Under the pieces are notes generated by a model. It was not told the origin of the DNA. It searched no databases and worked only from the letters and a program-made list of their open reading frames with translations. 64,000 bases of DNA from Calocera cornea HHB12733 (Eukaryota; Basidiomycota; Dacrymycetes; Dacrymycetales; Dacrymycetaceae): the NCBI GenBank assembly GCA_001632435.1, contig KV424008.1:56156-120155 (forward strand), read 5' to 3'. Each line of letters opens with the position of its first letter. The first letter of the stretch is position 1. Shown here piece after piece: positions 10,508-22,899 of this stretch. Both the position numbers and the translations under genes were made by a program.

Positions 10508-13500
10508 ATGCTGTCGAACCGCATCGGGACCGTGTCTGCAGCTCGTCTGTGCAGGCATGTCGGTGGGCGACGGTATGCTATTCGCGCTGCCGCTGTATCG
10601 CATGGATCGACCCGAAGGTACACGACCTCATCAAAACCGGTTGGTGCGAGCGTTGCACACGCCGTCAAGCCCAGCCAGGAGTACACGCCTCCCCAGTTTC
10701 CACTACCTATGATGCCCTCAAGATCCATTCCTCCAGCTTCGGAGCCTCTCACCAGTTCGCTACCATCCCGTATACCTTTGACACTTCTCCCGACTCCCCT
10801 TCCGATTGGAGAGTCGAGTCCGCTCAACACGCATTTCTTCCCCGATTCGAATGTTCAACACATCTTTTCGGTCATGGATACCCTCCTGAGAGACGGCTAC
10901 GACGTTCCCCGAGCGGCCCGCATGTTCGATTCGCTGCGCCAGTCGGAGGAAGCGAGAAGCACGCTCGATGTCGATCTCTACAACTCGTTCCTCGGCGCCT
11001 ACCTCACAGAGGCTCTCAAGGAGGATATTCCGGAGAAGGATCGGAGAGCGTGGTTGTCGAGCCTCTGGAACCTGTTCACCGAGCTCACGTCCAAAGCATC
11101 AAAGTGGATCGTGCGCCCGAACAGAGAAAGCTTCGCGATCGCTCTACTCGCCCTGATCAAGTGAGCACTCATATTGACTACCGAGAGCTCCTACTCACGC
11201 ACCTTCAAGGTTCTCCCCTACCTCGGACTTCCCAGTAGCCGACGTCAACGAGCCCACCATGGAGGCCTTTCTCAAGCTCCTCTTGTCTCAGCACGTCATG
11301 CTCATCGATCTCTTGAAGGCCCCGATCCTGCAGTACGATGTAGAGGACGGCAGCCGCCTCCTGCGGGTTGCGGCTCTCGATGCTGGTCGGCCGGATATTG
11401 CGATGGAGCTGGGAAAAGCCGTTGCGGACACGGGACCGGATCACCTGGAAGGAATTCCAGAAGTGCGACCTGTCGTAACTGTGCGCCTCTGCGATCCCAC
11501 CTCTTTGGGAGAAGCTAACCTGTAGCACTTCTCTAGCGAGCAAGGGCGGCTATGAAGAAAATCCTGGGCGGACAACTCACCAAGTTCATCCACCCCGTGG
11601 AGGGCGAGGGCGCAACGGAGGAGACACCGTTCAACCTCCAGTCTCTGCGTCGCTATCTCCAGCAAGTGAGCCTGGGCCGCACTAGTCTGCACGATGATCC
11701 TACTGCGCGTCAGCGTTTGATGGAGGAATCCGCGTACCTCGTCGCTGCACAGCGTTGGAGACATGAAGCGGAAGAATTGTCCGCACGGTCCGTACCGGGG
11801 TGGAACTTGCAGAAGATGAAGCTTAAAAAGTGGATGTGGGAGTGGTATCAGGCAATGTCAGAGCGTGTTGAGAACGAGATCCCAACTCTGGAGGAGCAGG
11901 AGAGAAACAAAACATCCCGTACGTAGTGTTCTCGCTTTACACCATCCGATCCTCATTTGCAACAGGCCGGACGGGGGCGGACTTCTACGTGCCCGACGGT
12001 ATAGCTCCCTTCCTGCGACTACTTTCTGTCGAGAAGATCGTGACCATGACGATCACTGAACTCCTGCGCTACTCAAGCGGCGCGGAAGGTGGTGTACGGA
12101 CTACACGAGCCGCCATTACGCTTGGACGAGCCATTGAACTCGAACACGACGCGGAACGGAACATGTTGGCTCGATTTGGGCAACCGGCTCCTGTTGTGAC
12201 CACCAGTGAGGGTGGCCTTCAGGAGCTTGCTGCGCTCAGGCAGGCTGCGCGTGATGAAACGGAGAAGGAGAATGGAGACCACCCTCCAAAATGGACGCAA
12301 GCAGTACGCGCAAGGGTGGGCAGCTTCTTGCTGGATGCTCTTATGGATGTAGCCAAGATAACTCGAGTGGGCATCCGTCCATCAAATGGCGAGCAAGTGT
12401 AGGTGCATTTATGTGCTGCCGTGCAATAGGTGAATGACCCATCCACAGATCTGAGGTGCAACCCGCGTTCGCGCATACATATGAGTTTATGCATGGGCGG
12501 AAGATCGGCATGATCAAGTTCAACCAGGAACTTGTCGAGCAGCTATCTTCGGAGCCGATTCGCGATGCTCTGCATCCACGGCAGCTGCCAATGCTGATTC
12601 CTCCACGACCATGGATAGACGTCGAGAAAGGAGCATACATGTATTCGAGGAGTACGTCTTCAATGTCTCATGCCTCAGAGTCCATCTCAGCTCATTATTT
12701 GCAGCTCCAGTCATGCGCTTCAAGGACTCTTTAGAGCAGTCTGCTTTTCTGCGTTCTGCCTCAATCGCTGGTCACCTAGAATCTATGTATGCAGCTCTTG
12801 ATGTATTGGGAAGCACACCGTGGACAATCAACAAGCCGATCTTCGACGTCGTGCTGACCGTGTGGAACACGGGCGAAGCGTTCGCCAAGATCCCACCAAT
12901 CGGTCTTAATATCCAAGATCCTCCCAAGCCTGCCGATTACGACGTTAATCCAGGTGCTCGGAGGGATTACGTGAGACTGATGGCACATAATATTCAAAAG
13001 CGCAATGAAAACCACAGTATTCGCTGCGACGTCAACTACAAAATGGAGATTGCCAGGGCGGTACGTCTATTTGCCTGTTGTTTTGCGCTTTGATTAATTG
13101 CTGGCTGCAGTTCCTCGGAGAGCGCTTCTATTTCCCTCACAACGTTGACTTCAGAGGCCGTGCCTACCCGGTGCCTCCAAACCTGAACCACATGGGTGAC
13201 GACCTGTGCCGTGGTCTGCTCACCTTTGCAGACAAGAAAGCTTTGGGAGAGCGAGGTTTCCGATGGCTAAAGATTCACGTCGCCAACAAATTTGGCTACG
13301 ACAAAGCGAGCTTCGAAGAACGCGTCAACTGGACCATGGAGCATCTGGATGATATCTATGACAGCGCAACTAAGCCTCTCGAGGCAAGTACCACTTTGTC
13401 GCTTTGGAGCGAGTTTATTAAATGCGCTCATAGGGGAAAAAATGGTGGTTGCGCGCGGATGACCCGTGGCAATGCCTTGCCGCTTGCTTGGAGCTCTACA

Positions 13501-15157
13501 ATGCATTGGAATCGCCCAACCCACTTGAATTCGAATCGTCGCTTCCCGTGCATCAGGACGGCACGTGCAATGGTCTCCAGCATTATGCAGCTTTGGGAGG
13601 TGATGGTCAAGGAGCCCGACAGGTGAACCTGGACGTTGGAGATCGGCCAGCCGATGTATACACCTTCGTGGCAGACATGGTTGAAAGGCGGCTGGATGAG
13701 GCTGTGGCAGAGGGCAACGAGCAAGCAAAAGTCCTCCAAGGCAAAATCGCACGCAAGGTCGTCAAGCAGACTGTATGTTCCTCGTTCCGACCTTGTTGAT
13801 CTACCTCACCCTTTGCAGGTCATGACAACTGTGTATGGCGTGACATTCATCGGCGCCCGCGACCAAATCCGCAAGCAGCTGCAAGCGATTCCAGGACTTT
13901 GTCACAACGAGGCGGACGCTTATAATTTGGCGGTATATGTTGCGAGGATCGTACGTACATTCCTCACGCGACTAGACCGCCCAGCTCATGCTTTATAGAC
14001 CCTCGATTGCATCGGCGATCTTTTCAGCGGAGCGCGATCAATCCAGATCTGGTTGAATCAGATTGCGCTGTTGATCTCCAGGTCCATCCCCCCTGAAAGA
14101 ATTGAGCGGCTGATGGACAACGACAAGCGGGTGCCCCGGGACACGGAGGATCCCGAGCAGCACAACAAGCGCACCTTGGCCGCCATTGTGAGGGAGCAGA
14201 TGACATCCATGATCTGGACGACTCCGCTTGGCATGCCCGTTGTGCAGCCGTACCGCAAGCAGGTCAAGAGGCAGATCTTCACTGCTCTCCAAACCCTCTT
14301 CATCGCCGATCCCAATCTGCCGTCCGAAGGTGCGCATCACTGCTTTCTGCGCAATGCTTAGGCTGATAATCATTCCAGTGAGCCCGCGAAAGCAGGCCTC
14401 TGCATTTCCTCCCAACTTCATCCACAGCCTGGACGCCACACACATGATGCTCACCGCGCTGGGTTGCCGTGACAAGCAGCTGACGTTCGCCTCTGTGCAC
14501 GACTCGTACTGGACACACGCGGCCAGCATCGATGACATGTCCGCGACGATCCGCGAGACCTTCGTTAAGCTGCACGGCGCGGACATCCTGGGCAATCTGT
14601 TGCTCGAGGTGAGTCCTGCATGAGACGTCCACTACAGCTACTGATGATGTGTGTAGATCGAGCAGCGATACCACGGGTACAAGATCCCCGTGAGCGTGCT
14701 CAAGGCGCAGATGAACAAAAAGCCAAAGGCCGGTGGCCCGCCCTCCGCCGACGGGACGGCGCAGGCGGCCACGGAGGACAAGTGGGCCGGCTCGGGCAAC
14801 GTGCTCCGCATCTCGGCCAAGGAATTTGAGAAGCTCTCCTTCTCCCCGGGGATCAACCTCGATTTCGATGCCGAGTTTGATGCCGAGTTGGAGGATGTGG
14901 CCAACGAGGACACGGACCTGGACGCCGAGGCTCTCGAAGAGGAGGAGAAGCCCCGGCGGAGGAAGAAGTCCAAGGAAGAGCTGGCTGCTCCCGCTGCTGC
15001 TGAAATGGCCGAGGAAGAGGGAGGCACCTCAAAACCCACCGACGACAAGGTAGTCCCGACGCGCTTCGTCAACCTAATCGACATCCTCCCGCCGCTCCCG
15101 CCAAAGGGCAAATTCGACATCCAAAAGATCAAAGACAGCTTGTATTTCTTCTCATAG
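10508..15157 (+). CDS. RPO41: Mitochondrial DNA-directed RNA polymerase (T7-like)
   Basis: This single-subunit polymerase transcribes the mitochondrial genome. The N-terminus ([20 protein letters not shown]) is basic and hydroxylated like a matrix targeting peptide. A helical N-terminal extension containing [12 protein letters not shown] is consistent with the PPR-like part of these enzymes. Polymerase signatures appear in order: [37 protein letters not shown] (palm motif A), [20 protein letters not shown] (fingers) and [13 protein letters not shown] (motif C with catalytic HDS). The C-terminus is [10 protein letters not shown], close to the usual FFS end. About ten short introns interrupt it. 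An acidic insert (about 14870-15050, rich in E and K) just before the C-terminus is larger than in yeast. All catalytic motifs seen are intact. Confidence 0.93.
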
Positions 15158-15489
15158 GCGGCGCCTCTCCATTGAGTGTATCATCCCAACTCCGATGAAG
15201 CGCTGCGTTTGCACCTCTCACTCGTTTGCACACATACGGTCTTGTCTTTCTCTCTTGCATTGATCTAGCACTCTAGTCTCTGTTCCGGTGCAACCCACTC
15301 GCACCTCCACTGTACCACCAGCAATTAGTAGCATCGCCAAGAACTTTGGAATAATATTAATTCGTTCGCTCCAGCGACTGTACATCCCGCATTTCCCCCG
15401 CAGCGGGCGGCGGGGCTTTTGCTCCGTACCTCCCCCCTCCTATTCTCTTTCGCAGCACGAGTGGGCGCCGTGGTGGGTGGTTCAACCGT

Positions 15490-16013
15490 CTAGTGGTGCA
15501 CCTCATCATGCTCGTCCTCCTCGATCATCTCCAGGAACTGGCTCGTCGTCATCCCCGCCTGCGGGCTGGCGTGGCTGGTGACGGGGACGACGTCAGCCAG
15601 GTCAGGCGCGGACGCGTCGTACGTCGCCAGTTCGGCGGCGAGGTCGCTCGGCAGTGCCTGGGCGGCGGGGACGGCGGGGGCCTTGAACTCCTTCACGATG
15701 CCGACGTGGGCATCTTGCGCCTGTTCGCACTGTCAGCTCTCGGGATAGAGACAGCTTAGGAGGGTGACAAACCTGAGGCTTGGGCTTGTAGGCCTTGAGC
15801 TGGGCGAGGTAGAGGTCCTGGATGAGGTCTGGAAGGACGTCAGCGGCAGTGTCGTCAGGCTGAGAGTTGGCTCACCCTTGCGAGCAGCAGCGGAGACTGC
15901 GAAAGCGCGTGTGCTGCGGGGAGCGGCTGTCCGTACCTATGCCACAGCATGAGCACACTAGTCTACAGTATGAAAGATGTTGATATGCGTACAATCCTTG
16001 CTAATGAGGCCAT
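15490..16013 (-). CDS. ATP14: F1Fo-ATP synthase subunit h
   Basis: This small mitochondrial ATP synthase subunit belongs to the peripheral stalk and is essential for complex assembly in yeast. Spliced exons give MASLARI, then VRTAAPRSTRAFAVSAAARK (a typical presequence), then DLIQDLYLAQLKAYKPKPQ, then AQDAHVGIVKEFKAPAVP, ending in an acidic tail with EEDEHDEVHH. The DLIQDLY...YKP core and the acidic tail match the subunit h family. At least three introns of 45-60 bp interrupt a coding length of about 120 codons. The gene is convergent with RPO41 and divergent from the gene at 16308 across 294 bp. The start at 16013 is fixed by the presequence exon. Confidence 0.85.
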
Positions 16014-16307
16014 TATCAGCTTGGCTTGACAACAGAGCGTAGGAGGAGGAGCAAGGGAGTGCAGAGCACAAAATAGCTTCCGCTTTCCTTTTCCGGCCGA
16101 AGCGCATCGCCACCCACCGGGCGCATCCTTCTCCTCCCGAGGAGCGGAGCCAGCCCTAAATGTGTCACGTGGTCGGCGGCCTCGCGCGTCGGTGCCGTTA
16201 CGCCTCAAGGGCCTCTAGCCGGTGCCAACGGCTCCGCACGCCATACAGCTGGCTGAACACCCTCCTTACCCCCTCTCCCGCCTTCCCGGCCCCACCGCCC
16301 ACCGCCG

Positions 16308-17690
16308 ATGCACCTCCGCCCGCCGTCGCCCTTCACCCCCAGCTCCAGCTTCAGCACCAGCACCAACTCCAACGTTAACGCCCAAACCTCCCCCTCCACA
16401 GCGCTCACAACGCCCTCCCCCGCCCTCCTCCCGCGCGTTCTCGTCCCCTCCGGGCTGAGGGATGTCAGGGTGCCCGTCGAGACGATCGATGCGGCGCTCG
16501 CGGCGAGGCTAGTCATGACCACACTCGAGAGCGTGCTGTATGTCAAGGGGCAGGTGCCCATGTGAGTGTCATGTCGTGTGTGCGGCGAGGCTGGAGCAAG
16601 CTTACAGGAGCATACAGGTCGGTGCAGCAGATGAACTTTCTTGGGGAGTCTGGCAAGGCACAGTCTCATCTGCCTCCAGCTCCACTGCTAGCTGCTAACG
16701 ATCGTGCAGAACGTCCGAGCAGCAAAGAAACGCGTCGACCTTCTGCAAACGCTCGACGTCCTCTCCTCCCACCTCACCACTACCTTCGTCCAGCTCTCCG
16801 CCGCTCTGGCCCGGCGCTGCCCTCCTCCAGGACAGGGTGAGACGGGCAGGGCCCATGTGATGATCACCCTGGGTCCACCGGGGGGGTTGGCGCGGGAGAG
16901 GGTGCTCCTGGAGATCGACGGGCTGGAGTTGAAGGATTGGGCGAGGGTGGCTGAGCCTGAGTCTGAGTTTGAGTCTGAGTCCGAGGAGGATGAGGAAGAA
17001 GCGAGCGACGACGACGACGACGAAGAGGAGGAGGAAGATGCAGAAGAAGAGGCCAGCGACTGCTCGGAGCTTGAGGCCAACTCCTCCGAGGAGTCGGACG
17101 AGCCCGCCTCAGCCGACGAGGAGGCACACGAGCACTCCGTCTCCGGCTCCCCTCCCCGCGCGCTCGCTCCCGCCTCCCTCTCCTCCGCCTCCTCCTCACG
17201 CGAGTCCTCCCTCTCCCCGCTCAACTCCCCCTGCCCAATCCGCGTCCTCCCCCTACCGCGCGCCCAGCGGCCCCCGCCCGACCCAGCGCGCATGCTCGCC
17301 CTCGCCCTGATCAACCTGAACCAGAGCCAGGCCCTTCCTGGGCGCGTGCACCTCCTGCTGAGGGCACCGAGGAGGTTCGAGCATGTGGCGTGGGAGGCGA
17401 GGCAGGGGATGAGCCGGGCGCTCGAGGGCGCGTGCTTTGGCTTTGGCGGGGAAGGAGCGAAGGGGAAGGTAGCCCCGCTCTCTCGAGTCGTATGCAGGCG
17501 GTATGCTGATGGTTTGGCTATGTAGAAAGCAGAGCCAGAACGCATAACGGTCATAACCACCCATCCACCCTCCAGCCCGCCCCCAGCACCTGTACCCGCA
17601 CACCCGACGCGCCCAAGCGCAGAAGAGGAAGAAGACGAGCCGCTCTGGTTCGAGTGGACCGGGAAGCTCCAGGGGTTCATGGAGATCTGA
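16308..17690 (+). CDS. p31comet-like (MAD2L1-binding) protein
   Basis: In animals p31comet binds the HORMA protein Mad2 and, with Pch2/TRIP13, silences the spindle checkpoint. Three regions resemble that family: a helix ARLVMTTLESVLYVKGQVP (compare the conserved CELLKHILYQRQQLP type of segment), VMITLGPPGGLARERVLLEI (the LILLG...FYELDL strand region), and the C-terminal end PLWFEWTGKLQGFMEI (the WF...FKGF ending). Introns are proposed near 16562-16607 and 16618-16709 and one near 17469-17525. A long D/E/S-rich insert occupies about 16960-17130. The protein starts with a proline/serine-rich tail; the ATG at 16308 is the first in frame. Family membership rests on weak but ordered similarity. 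Confidence 0.62.
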
Positions 17691-18172
17691 CCACTGTCCA
17701 TCCACCCATCGTGCTCTCCCCACCTGCGTGCGGCATACATCGATTGATCCATCACTTACTTACTCACTATTACACCAAGGACCCCGCCCGGATTGCATCG
17801 CTCCCGTCTCACCGCAATTGTGCACTAGCCTAGCAATTGTCTCACGGTTTATTTATTATTATTGGTCCCACATCTGCTCTCCTGTGTGCAGGTAAGTATT
17901 GCGGCTGACTGCGGGCTGCTGTATGCCGGTGGGAACGGAAAGTGTCGCGGAGTGGGTGAGACCACCAGGTTCGGAAGCGGGGTGCTCGGCCCGAAGAGTC
18001 CAGGCGGGTGGACAAGAGAAGGATGCCTGCAAGGCGTTGCGCAATGAAATGAGAATAAAGTATCGAGTATCAGTATCAAGTACAGTCCCATTGCACAATA
18101 CCGCCTCCATCCCTCTGGGCTCCCCCGAGCCCGAGCCCGAGCCCGGGCCCCAACCGCAACCCCGGCCACTCC
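17691..18172. other. Convergent intergenic spacer
   Basis: This holds the 3' ends of the p31comet-like gene and the thiolase gene. No gene is supported. A short run of gagccc repeats lies at 18127-18150. Confidence 0.55.
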
Positions 18173-19689
18173 CTACTCCCTAACGAACACCGCGGCGGCG
18201 CCCATGCCGAGCCCAATGCACATGCTCGTGACCAAGACCTTTCCCCGCCTCCTCTCGAGCTCCGCGAGGCCGGTCGCGACCTGCCTCGCGCCGGTAGCGC
18301 CGAGCGGGTGGCCGAGGGCGATCGCGCCGCCGTTCACGTTGACCCTGTTGATGTCCAGGCCGAGCGCGCGCACGCAGTACACGTACATCGACGCGAACGC
18401 TTCGTTTATCTCGAACAGGTCTACATCCGCCACGCTCAGCCCGGCCTGCTGCAGCGCCTGCGGGATCGCGATGGACGGGCCGATGCCCATGATGCGCGGG
18501 GCGAGGCCGCACACGGCGGTCGTGATGAACTTTGCCTTGACTTGCAGGCCCAGCGCCGCGGCCTTCCGCCGCGTCATGAGCAGCACGGACGCCGCGCCGT
18601 CCGTGATCTGGCTCGCGTTCCCGCCCGTCGTGCGCCCCTCGCCCCACTGCGGGAAGGCCGACCGGATCTTGGCCAGCGCCTCGGCAGTCGTGTTCGCCCG
18701 GATGCCGTCGTCTTGCTCCACGAGGACGCGGTTGCGCTCGCCCGTCGCCGGGTCCTTCTGGAACGCCTCGATCGGCACTATCTCCTGCTTGAACAGGCCG
18801 AGGGATTGCGCGCGCGCCGCCCGCTGCTGCGAGAGCGCGGCGAGCGCATCCATCTCCGCGCGCGAGATGGAAAAGTCCGCCGCGACGTTCTCCGACGTCC
18901 AGCCCATCGGCGGCACGCAGTCCTTCGCCACGGGGTGCGCGAGGATGTCCTCCGACAGCTGCGGCGCGCCGTCGTCCTTACTACAGCCGGGATCAGTAGT
19001 TGCATGGCGGGGGAAAGAGCTGGGGAGGGAGGGAGGGGAAACGCACTTGTACGACATGCTCTCGCACCCCACCGCCAGGCCCACCTCGATCTGCCCCGCC
19101 CTGATCTGGTTCGCGATCGTCGTGACGGCCATGAGCCTGCGCTCTCCGTCAGCATCCTATTCTCCCAGCAACCCACCACGCCACCGGGCGAGCAGGGCAG
19201 AGCAGAGCAGAAAGGTGCTCACCCGCTCGAGCAGAACCGGTTGATAACCTGCGTCGGCGTCGTCTCCGGGAAGCCGGCCGCGAGCGCCGCGGCGCGCGCC
19301 TCGTACCCCGCCGACTTGGGCAGGACGGTGCCGATGCAGATGTCCTGCACGAGGGCGGCGGGGATGTGCAGGGCGGACATGCGCGCGAGGGTCGACTTGA
19401 GCATCGAGGTGAGGAGCTCGTCGGAGCTGTGTGGCCGGGCGGGAACGGGGATGGGTGGTGTTAGTAGGAGGTGGGAGGGGGGAGGGGGGAGGGGGGAGGG
19501 GATGTATGCGCACCGAGTGTCCTTGAGCGCGCCTCGCCAGGCTTTGCAGAGCGGGGAGCGGACGGCGAGGACGATGACGACGTCGTCCGGGTGCTTCTGC
19601 TCCAGCTTGGGGAGCCCGCTTGACCCGCCCGGGGACGGGGAGGAGGAGGAGGGGGCGAAGTGCGACGTGAGCTGCTTGAGCCGGTCCAT
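18173..19689 (-). CDS. POT1: Peroxisomal 3-ketoacyl-CoA thiolase with PTS2
   Basis: The enzyme cleaves 3-ketoacyl-CoA with CoA in the last step of fatty-acid beta-oxidation. The N-terminus MDRLKQLTSHF contains RL-x5-HF, a PTS2 peroxisomal import signal in the position used by fungal thiolases. Thiolase motifs are complete: NRFCSSG (acyl-enzyme cysteine), GGNASQITDGAA, NVNGGAIALGHPLGATGARQ (active-site histidine) and TSMCIGLGMGAA (second active-site cysteine). Short introns lie at about 19514-19432, about 19224-19137 and about 19045-18980. An acetoacetyl-CoA thiolase is the alternative, but PTS2 and the GHPLGATGARQ form favour the beta-oxidation enzyme. The gene is divergent from the SLATT-protein gene with an 871-bp shared upstream region. 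Confidence 0.9.
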
Positions 19690-20560
19690 TGCGTGTGGGC
19701 GAGATGGGGAGATGGGGAGGGGGGGAGCAGGGGGATGTACGGTAGAAGAGCCGGGTCGGTCAGCCAAGCACCTCGTCTGCTCAGCACCCAGCACTCTGCA
19801 CTCAGCTCAGCTCAGCTCATGGGCGCATGAAACGCTCCCAGCGCAGCCTAAACCCATCACCCATCACCCCCCCGGCACCGGCTACCTCGGAAGACCCTTC
19901 ACCCGCCTCAAGCCGTGACATAAGCTGGACCACGTGACCACAACCCTCAGCTGTGCGCGCGGCGAACGTTCAACATTCCCCCGCGGCACATGCATTCCAT
20001 ACGCAATCAGGGGCAGCGCTGGATCGGGCCAACATCCCCGACCCCGACCCCGAGGGCGCATCAACCCCCTGCTCCTGTCCGTCGTCCGTCATCCTGCATC
20101 TTGCATCCTCAGGCGGGGATATTCCCACGTCTTCTGACATCTGCCATCTGGGCTGCTGCCTTGTTTGAAGAGGGCTGTGCCGGCTTGATCGACGGCCGAT
20201 CATCTCCATCTCCACCACCCACGCAGCAGGTTGCACGTGCGCGGGAGTTGAGGTTGAGCGATACCGTACAGGGCGATTGATAGACTCGCGAGTGCTTGGG
20301 AATTGGGAAAGATAGACTCGGGAACGGGATTGGGAAGTGAGAAGAGCACGGAAGAGGAGAGAACAGGGGAGGGAAGATCATGCTTGGGTGCGCTCAATTC
20401 CCGCCCGGCCGGCGTGCACTAGTACTGGCGCTCACCGCTCTCTCTCTCCCTCCTTCCTGTCGTCCCGCCTCCGTCCTTCCCGCTCTTTCCCCTCACCTCG
20501 CCTCGCCGCCTCCCACCTTCCTCGCCTTCCCCGCCTCCCGTATCCGCCCCCGCTCCCCCA
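19690..20560. promoter_or_regulatory. Divergent upstream region, thiolase / SLATT gene
   Basis: An 871-bp spacer between two divergent genes with no supported coding sequence. It contains short agctc repeats near 19800-19817 and a C-rich leader before 20561. No oleate-response element was identified with confidence. Confidence 0.45.
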
Positions 20561-22899
20561 ATGCCCAGCGCCAAACCCACACCGCGCGATGTCCGAGCAG
20601 CGGCCGAGCGCCTCCGGGCAACGATGGCCGCCGCCTCGGCGTCTGACGTCCCCCCACTCCACTCCCTCCACTCCCCCCAGGCTACCCCGTCCCCGACCTC
20701 TCCCGTCGTAGCCGCTGCCAACGCCGGCCCGCCCAGGACCCCGGCCAGCGCCGTCCCCGTCGACCCTCCGCCCAAGTCGGCATTCCGCCGCGGCAGAGAG
20801 AGGCAGCGCAGTACCGGCGGAGCAGGGCCGGGCGACGGCACCGCCCCCCCACCCGACGCTGCTCCCACAGCGATCTCGCCCGTCACTGTCACTAGTCCCG
20901 GCAGTACGAGGCCCGACAGACCGGTGCGCTCCTCCGGCCCTGCGCCCGGGCCCGCACCGACCGCAGCTTCAGCCTTGGCAGATAGAGCCACGGGGCCGGC
21001 AGTACCGCCGCCTACACAGTCCCCGCCCAGGGAGAGAGTCAGCAGGAGCGCCCCGAGGACAGCGATCAGTGTCAACCCTTCTGTGCCGGTGCCGGTGCCG
21101 GTGCCTGGGACCGCAGCCCCCGTCCCCGCCGTCTCCCCCACCTCTGCGGCCAACACCAGTACTTCGCAAGCAGCTGGCCCAGCGCCCCCGAACAGCACAG
21201 AACCGCTCAACCCGCGCCGGCGCGACCCCCCAGGGCGGAAGCACGCCACGCGCCGGCCCACGGCCACCGGGGCAACATCCCCGCCTCTGCCCAGCCTGCC
21301 CAGCACAAATTCGGTGCGGGCTATGTCCCCTCCCCCGCCGCTGGGGGAGGCGCCGCCGGGGTATAATGCGGGGCCGGGCGCGGGGTATGGCGGCGCCGCT
21401 GGTGCTGCTGGTGCTGCTGCTGGTGGAGGGGCGGGCGGGGTGAGGCTCGTCAGCAATAACAACCCCAGCCCTGCCAACGCCCAGCAGCCCCAGGCCCAGT
21501 CATACCACTCCGCCAACTGGCCCACCTCCCCCGAGCCCCTCCCGCGCATGGAGCGGTACGACCCACAGCAGGGGCAGGGGGACTATTTCTCCCCGCTGGG
21601 GGATGTGGCGCCGCCTGCTGGAAGGGGGAGGGCGAATGGTGCCGTTCAAGGACGGGACTACGCGCAGCAGGGGCGGGGGTACGGGCAGGAGTACCAGCCC
21701 CAGGGGTACGCCGCGCAGTACGCGTCGTACGACCCGCCTCAGCAGCCCCAGTACCCGCAGCAAACCTACCAACAACAACAACCATCCCCGCCCGAGCCGC
21801 CCTACGAGCCCGAGCCAGACCCGGGCTACACGCCCTACGCCCTCCCCCCACAGTCGCCGCCCCGCTCGCCCGACCGCGCCCGCGCCCGCGCCGGCCGGCC
21901 GCAGCGCAAACAGCGCTCCTTTGCCGAGGCGATGAAGGGCGCGTTCCGCACGCGGCCGGTGCAGCCCAGCCCGCTGCAGCAGGTGCAGACGGCCGGCGCG
22001 GCGGGGTCGCCTTCGCCTGTCTCTCCCTCGGGGCAGGGGCAGGGGCAGGGGCAGGGGCAGGGGCAGGCGGGCTACACGCGAGCGCCGCAGCAGGGGAAAT
22101 CCCCGAGCGTGAAGAGCGGCGGCGGCACCGCTCCCGCGACACCCGCGTCCGCGTCCAAGCGCTCCAGCGGGGGAATCCTCAGCCTGCTCAGGGGCGCCCC
22201 GGCCGACCCCAAGCTCCCGCCGACGGACAACGACAAGACTGTGGAGGAGCGGATGGAGCATACGGTCGACCTGGCCGAGCATACGTGTGCGTACTTCCTT
22301 CCTTCCCCCCGCGCTGCGGGGTGCATGCTGATAGTCTTTTGGGGGGCCGCCGCAGATAATCAGCAGGTCTGGCTCGGTGAGTCCTTCAGCCTCGCTTTCC
22401 GGTGTGCGAGTGTGGGCCGCTGATGCTGCGATAGAGAGGTTCTACGCGGCGGGGATCAACCTGACCATCCTGCTCCAACTTCTCTGTGGGTCGCTGGTGC
22501 ATATATGTATGTGTGTAACCCGCTCACCCCCTCCCCTCCACTCCCCTAGTCGCCGCGGCCATAACGGTCCTCTCCGCCGTCCCGGGCAACCACAGTATCG
22601 CGACCGCGGTGCTCGGCGCTCTGACAACGATGCTCGCCGGCCTTCTCGCCCGGTACCGCGGGACCAACCAGCCCGAACGGGCCGGCGCGCACGCGACGGC
22701 CATGCGGACCTTCCTCGCCGAGTGCGAGGCGTTCATCGACGACTACGGGGACAAGGCCGGGCCGGAGTACGACGCCAAGATCGGCGAGCTGCGCATGAAG
22801 TACGAGGTCATCGAGGAGAACGCGGAGAAGGCCGCGAACGGCGTCATGCATGCCGGGTACACGGTGATGGCCAACGGCGAGGCAAAGTTCCATTCCTGA
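20561..22899 (+). CDS. Fungal SLATT-domain (2TM) protein with long disordered N-terminus
   Basis: About 560 residues of P/S/G/Q-rich low-complexity sequence are followed by a small C-terminal domain read through three introns: TVEERMEHTVDLAEHT, YNQQVWL, ERFYAAGINLTILLQLL, VAAAITVLSAVPG. This gives two transmembrane segments (about 22450-22490 and 22548-22590 plus the continuation VLGALTTMLAGLLARY) and then a charged amphipathic helix (FLAECEAFIDDYGDK...AKIGELRMKYEVIEENAEK). That layout, W..R...INLxILLQLL..AA plus LxGLLARYRGTNQPERA, fits the fungal SLATT family, whose bacterial relatives are pore-forming effectors of nucleotide-signalling immunity. The function in fungi is unknown. Internal GQ hexanucleotide repeats occur at about 22031-22068 and VP repeats at about 21085-21108. 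Confidence 0.68.

Noticed and set aside
16688..17755. 355-residue minus-strand open frame with poly-serine
   Set aside because: Antisense to the acidic D/E-rich exon of the p31comet-like gene; the serines come from the reverse of the GAG/GAC run.
18308..19918. 536-residue plus-strand open frame
   Set aside because: It lies antisense to the thiolase gene, whose catalytic motifs are clear. The long frame results from GC-rich third positions and its composition is R/H/A-rich.
20419..21549. 376-residue minus-strand open frame
   Set aside because: Antisense to the proline-rich exon of the SLATT gene; it is a shadow of repetitive GC-rich sequence.
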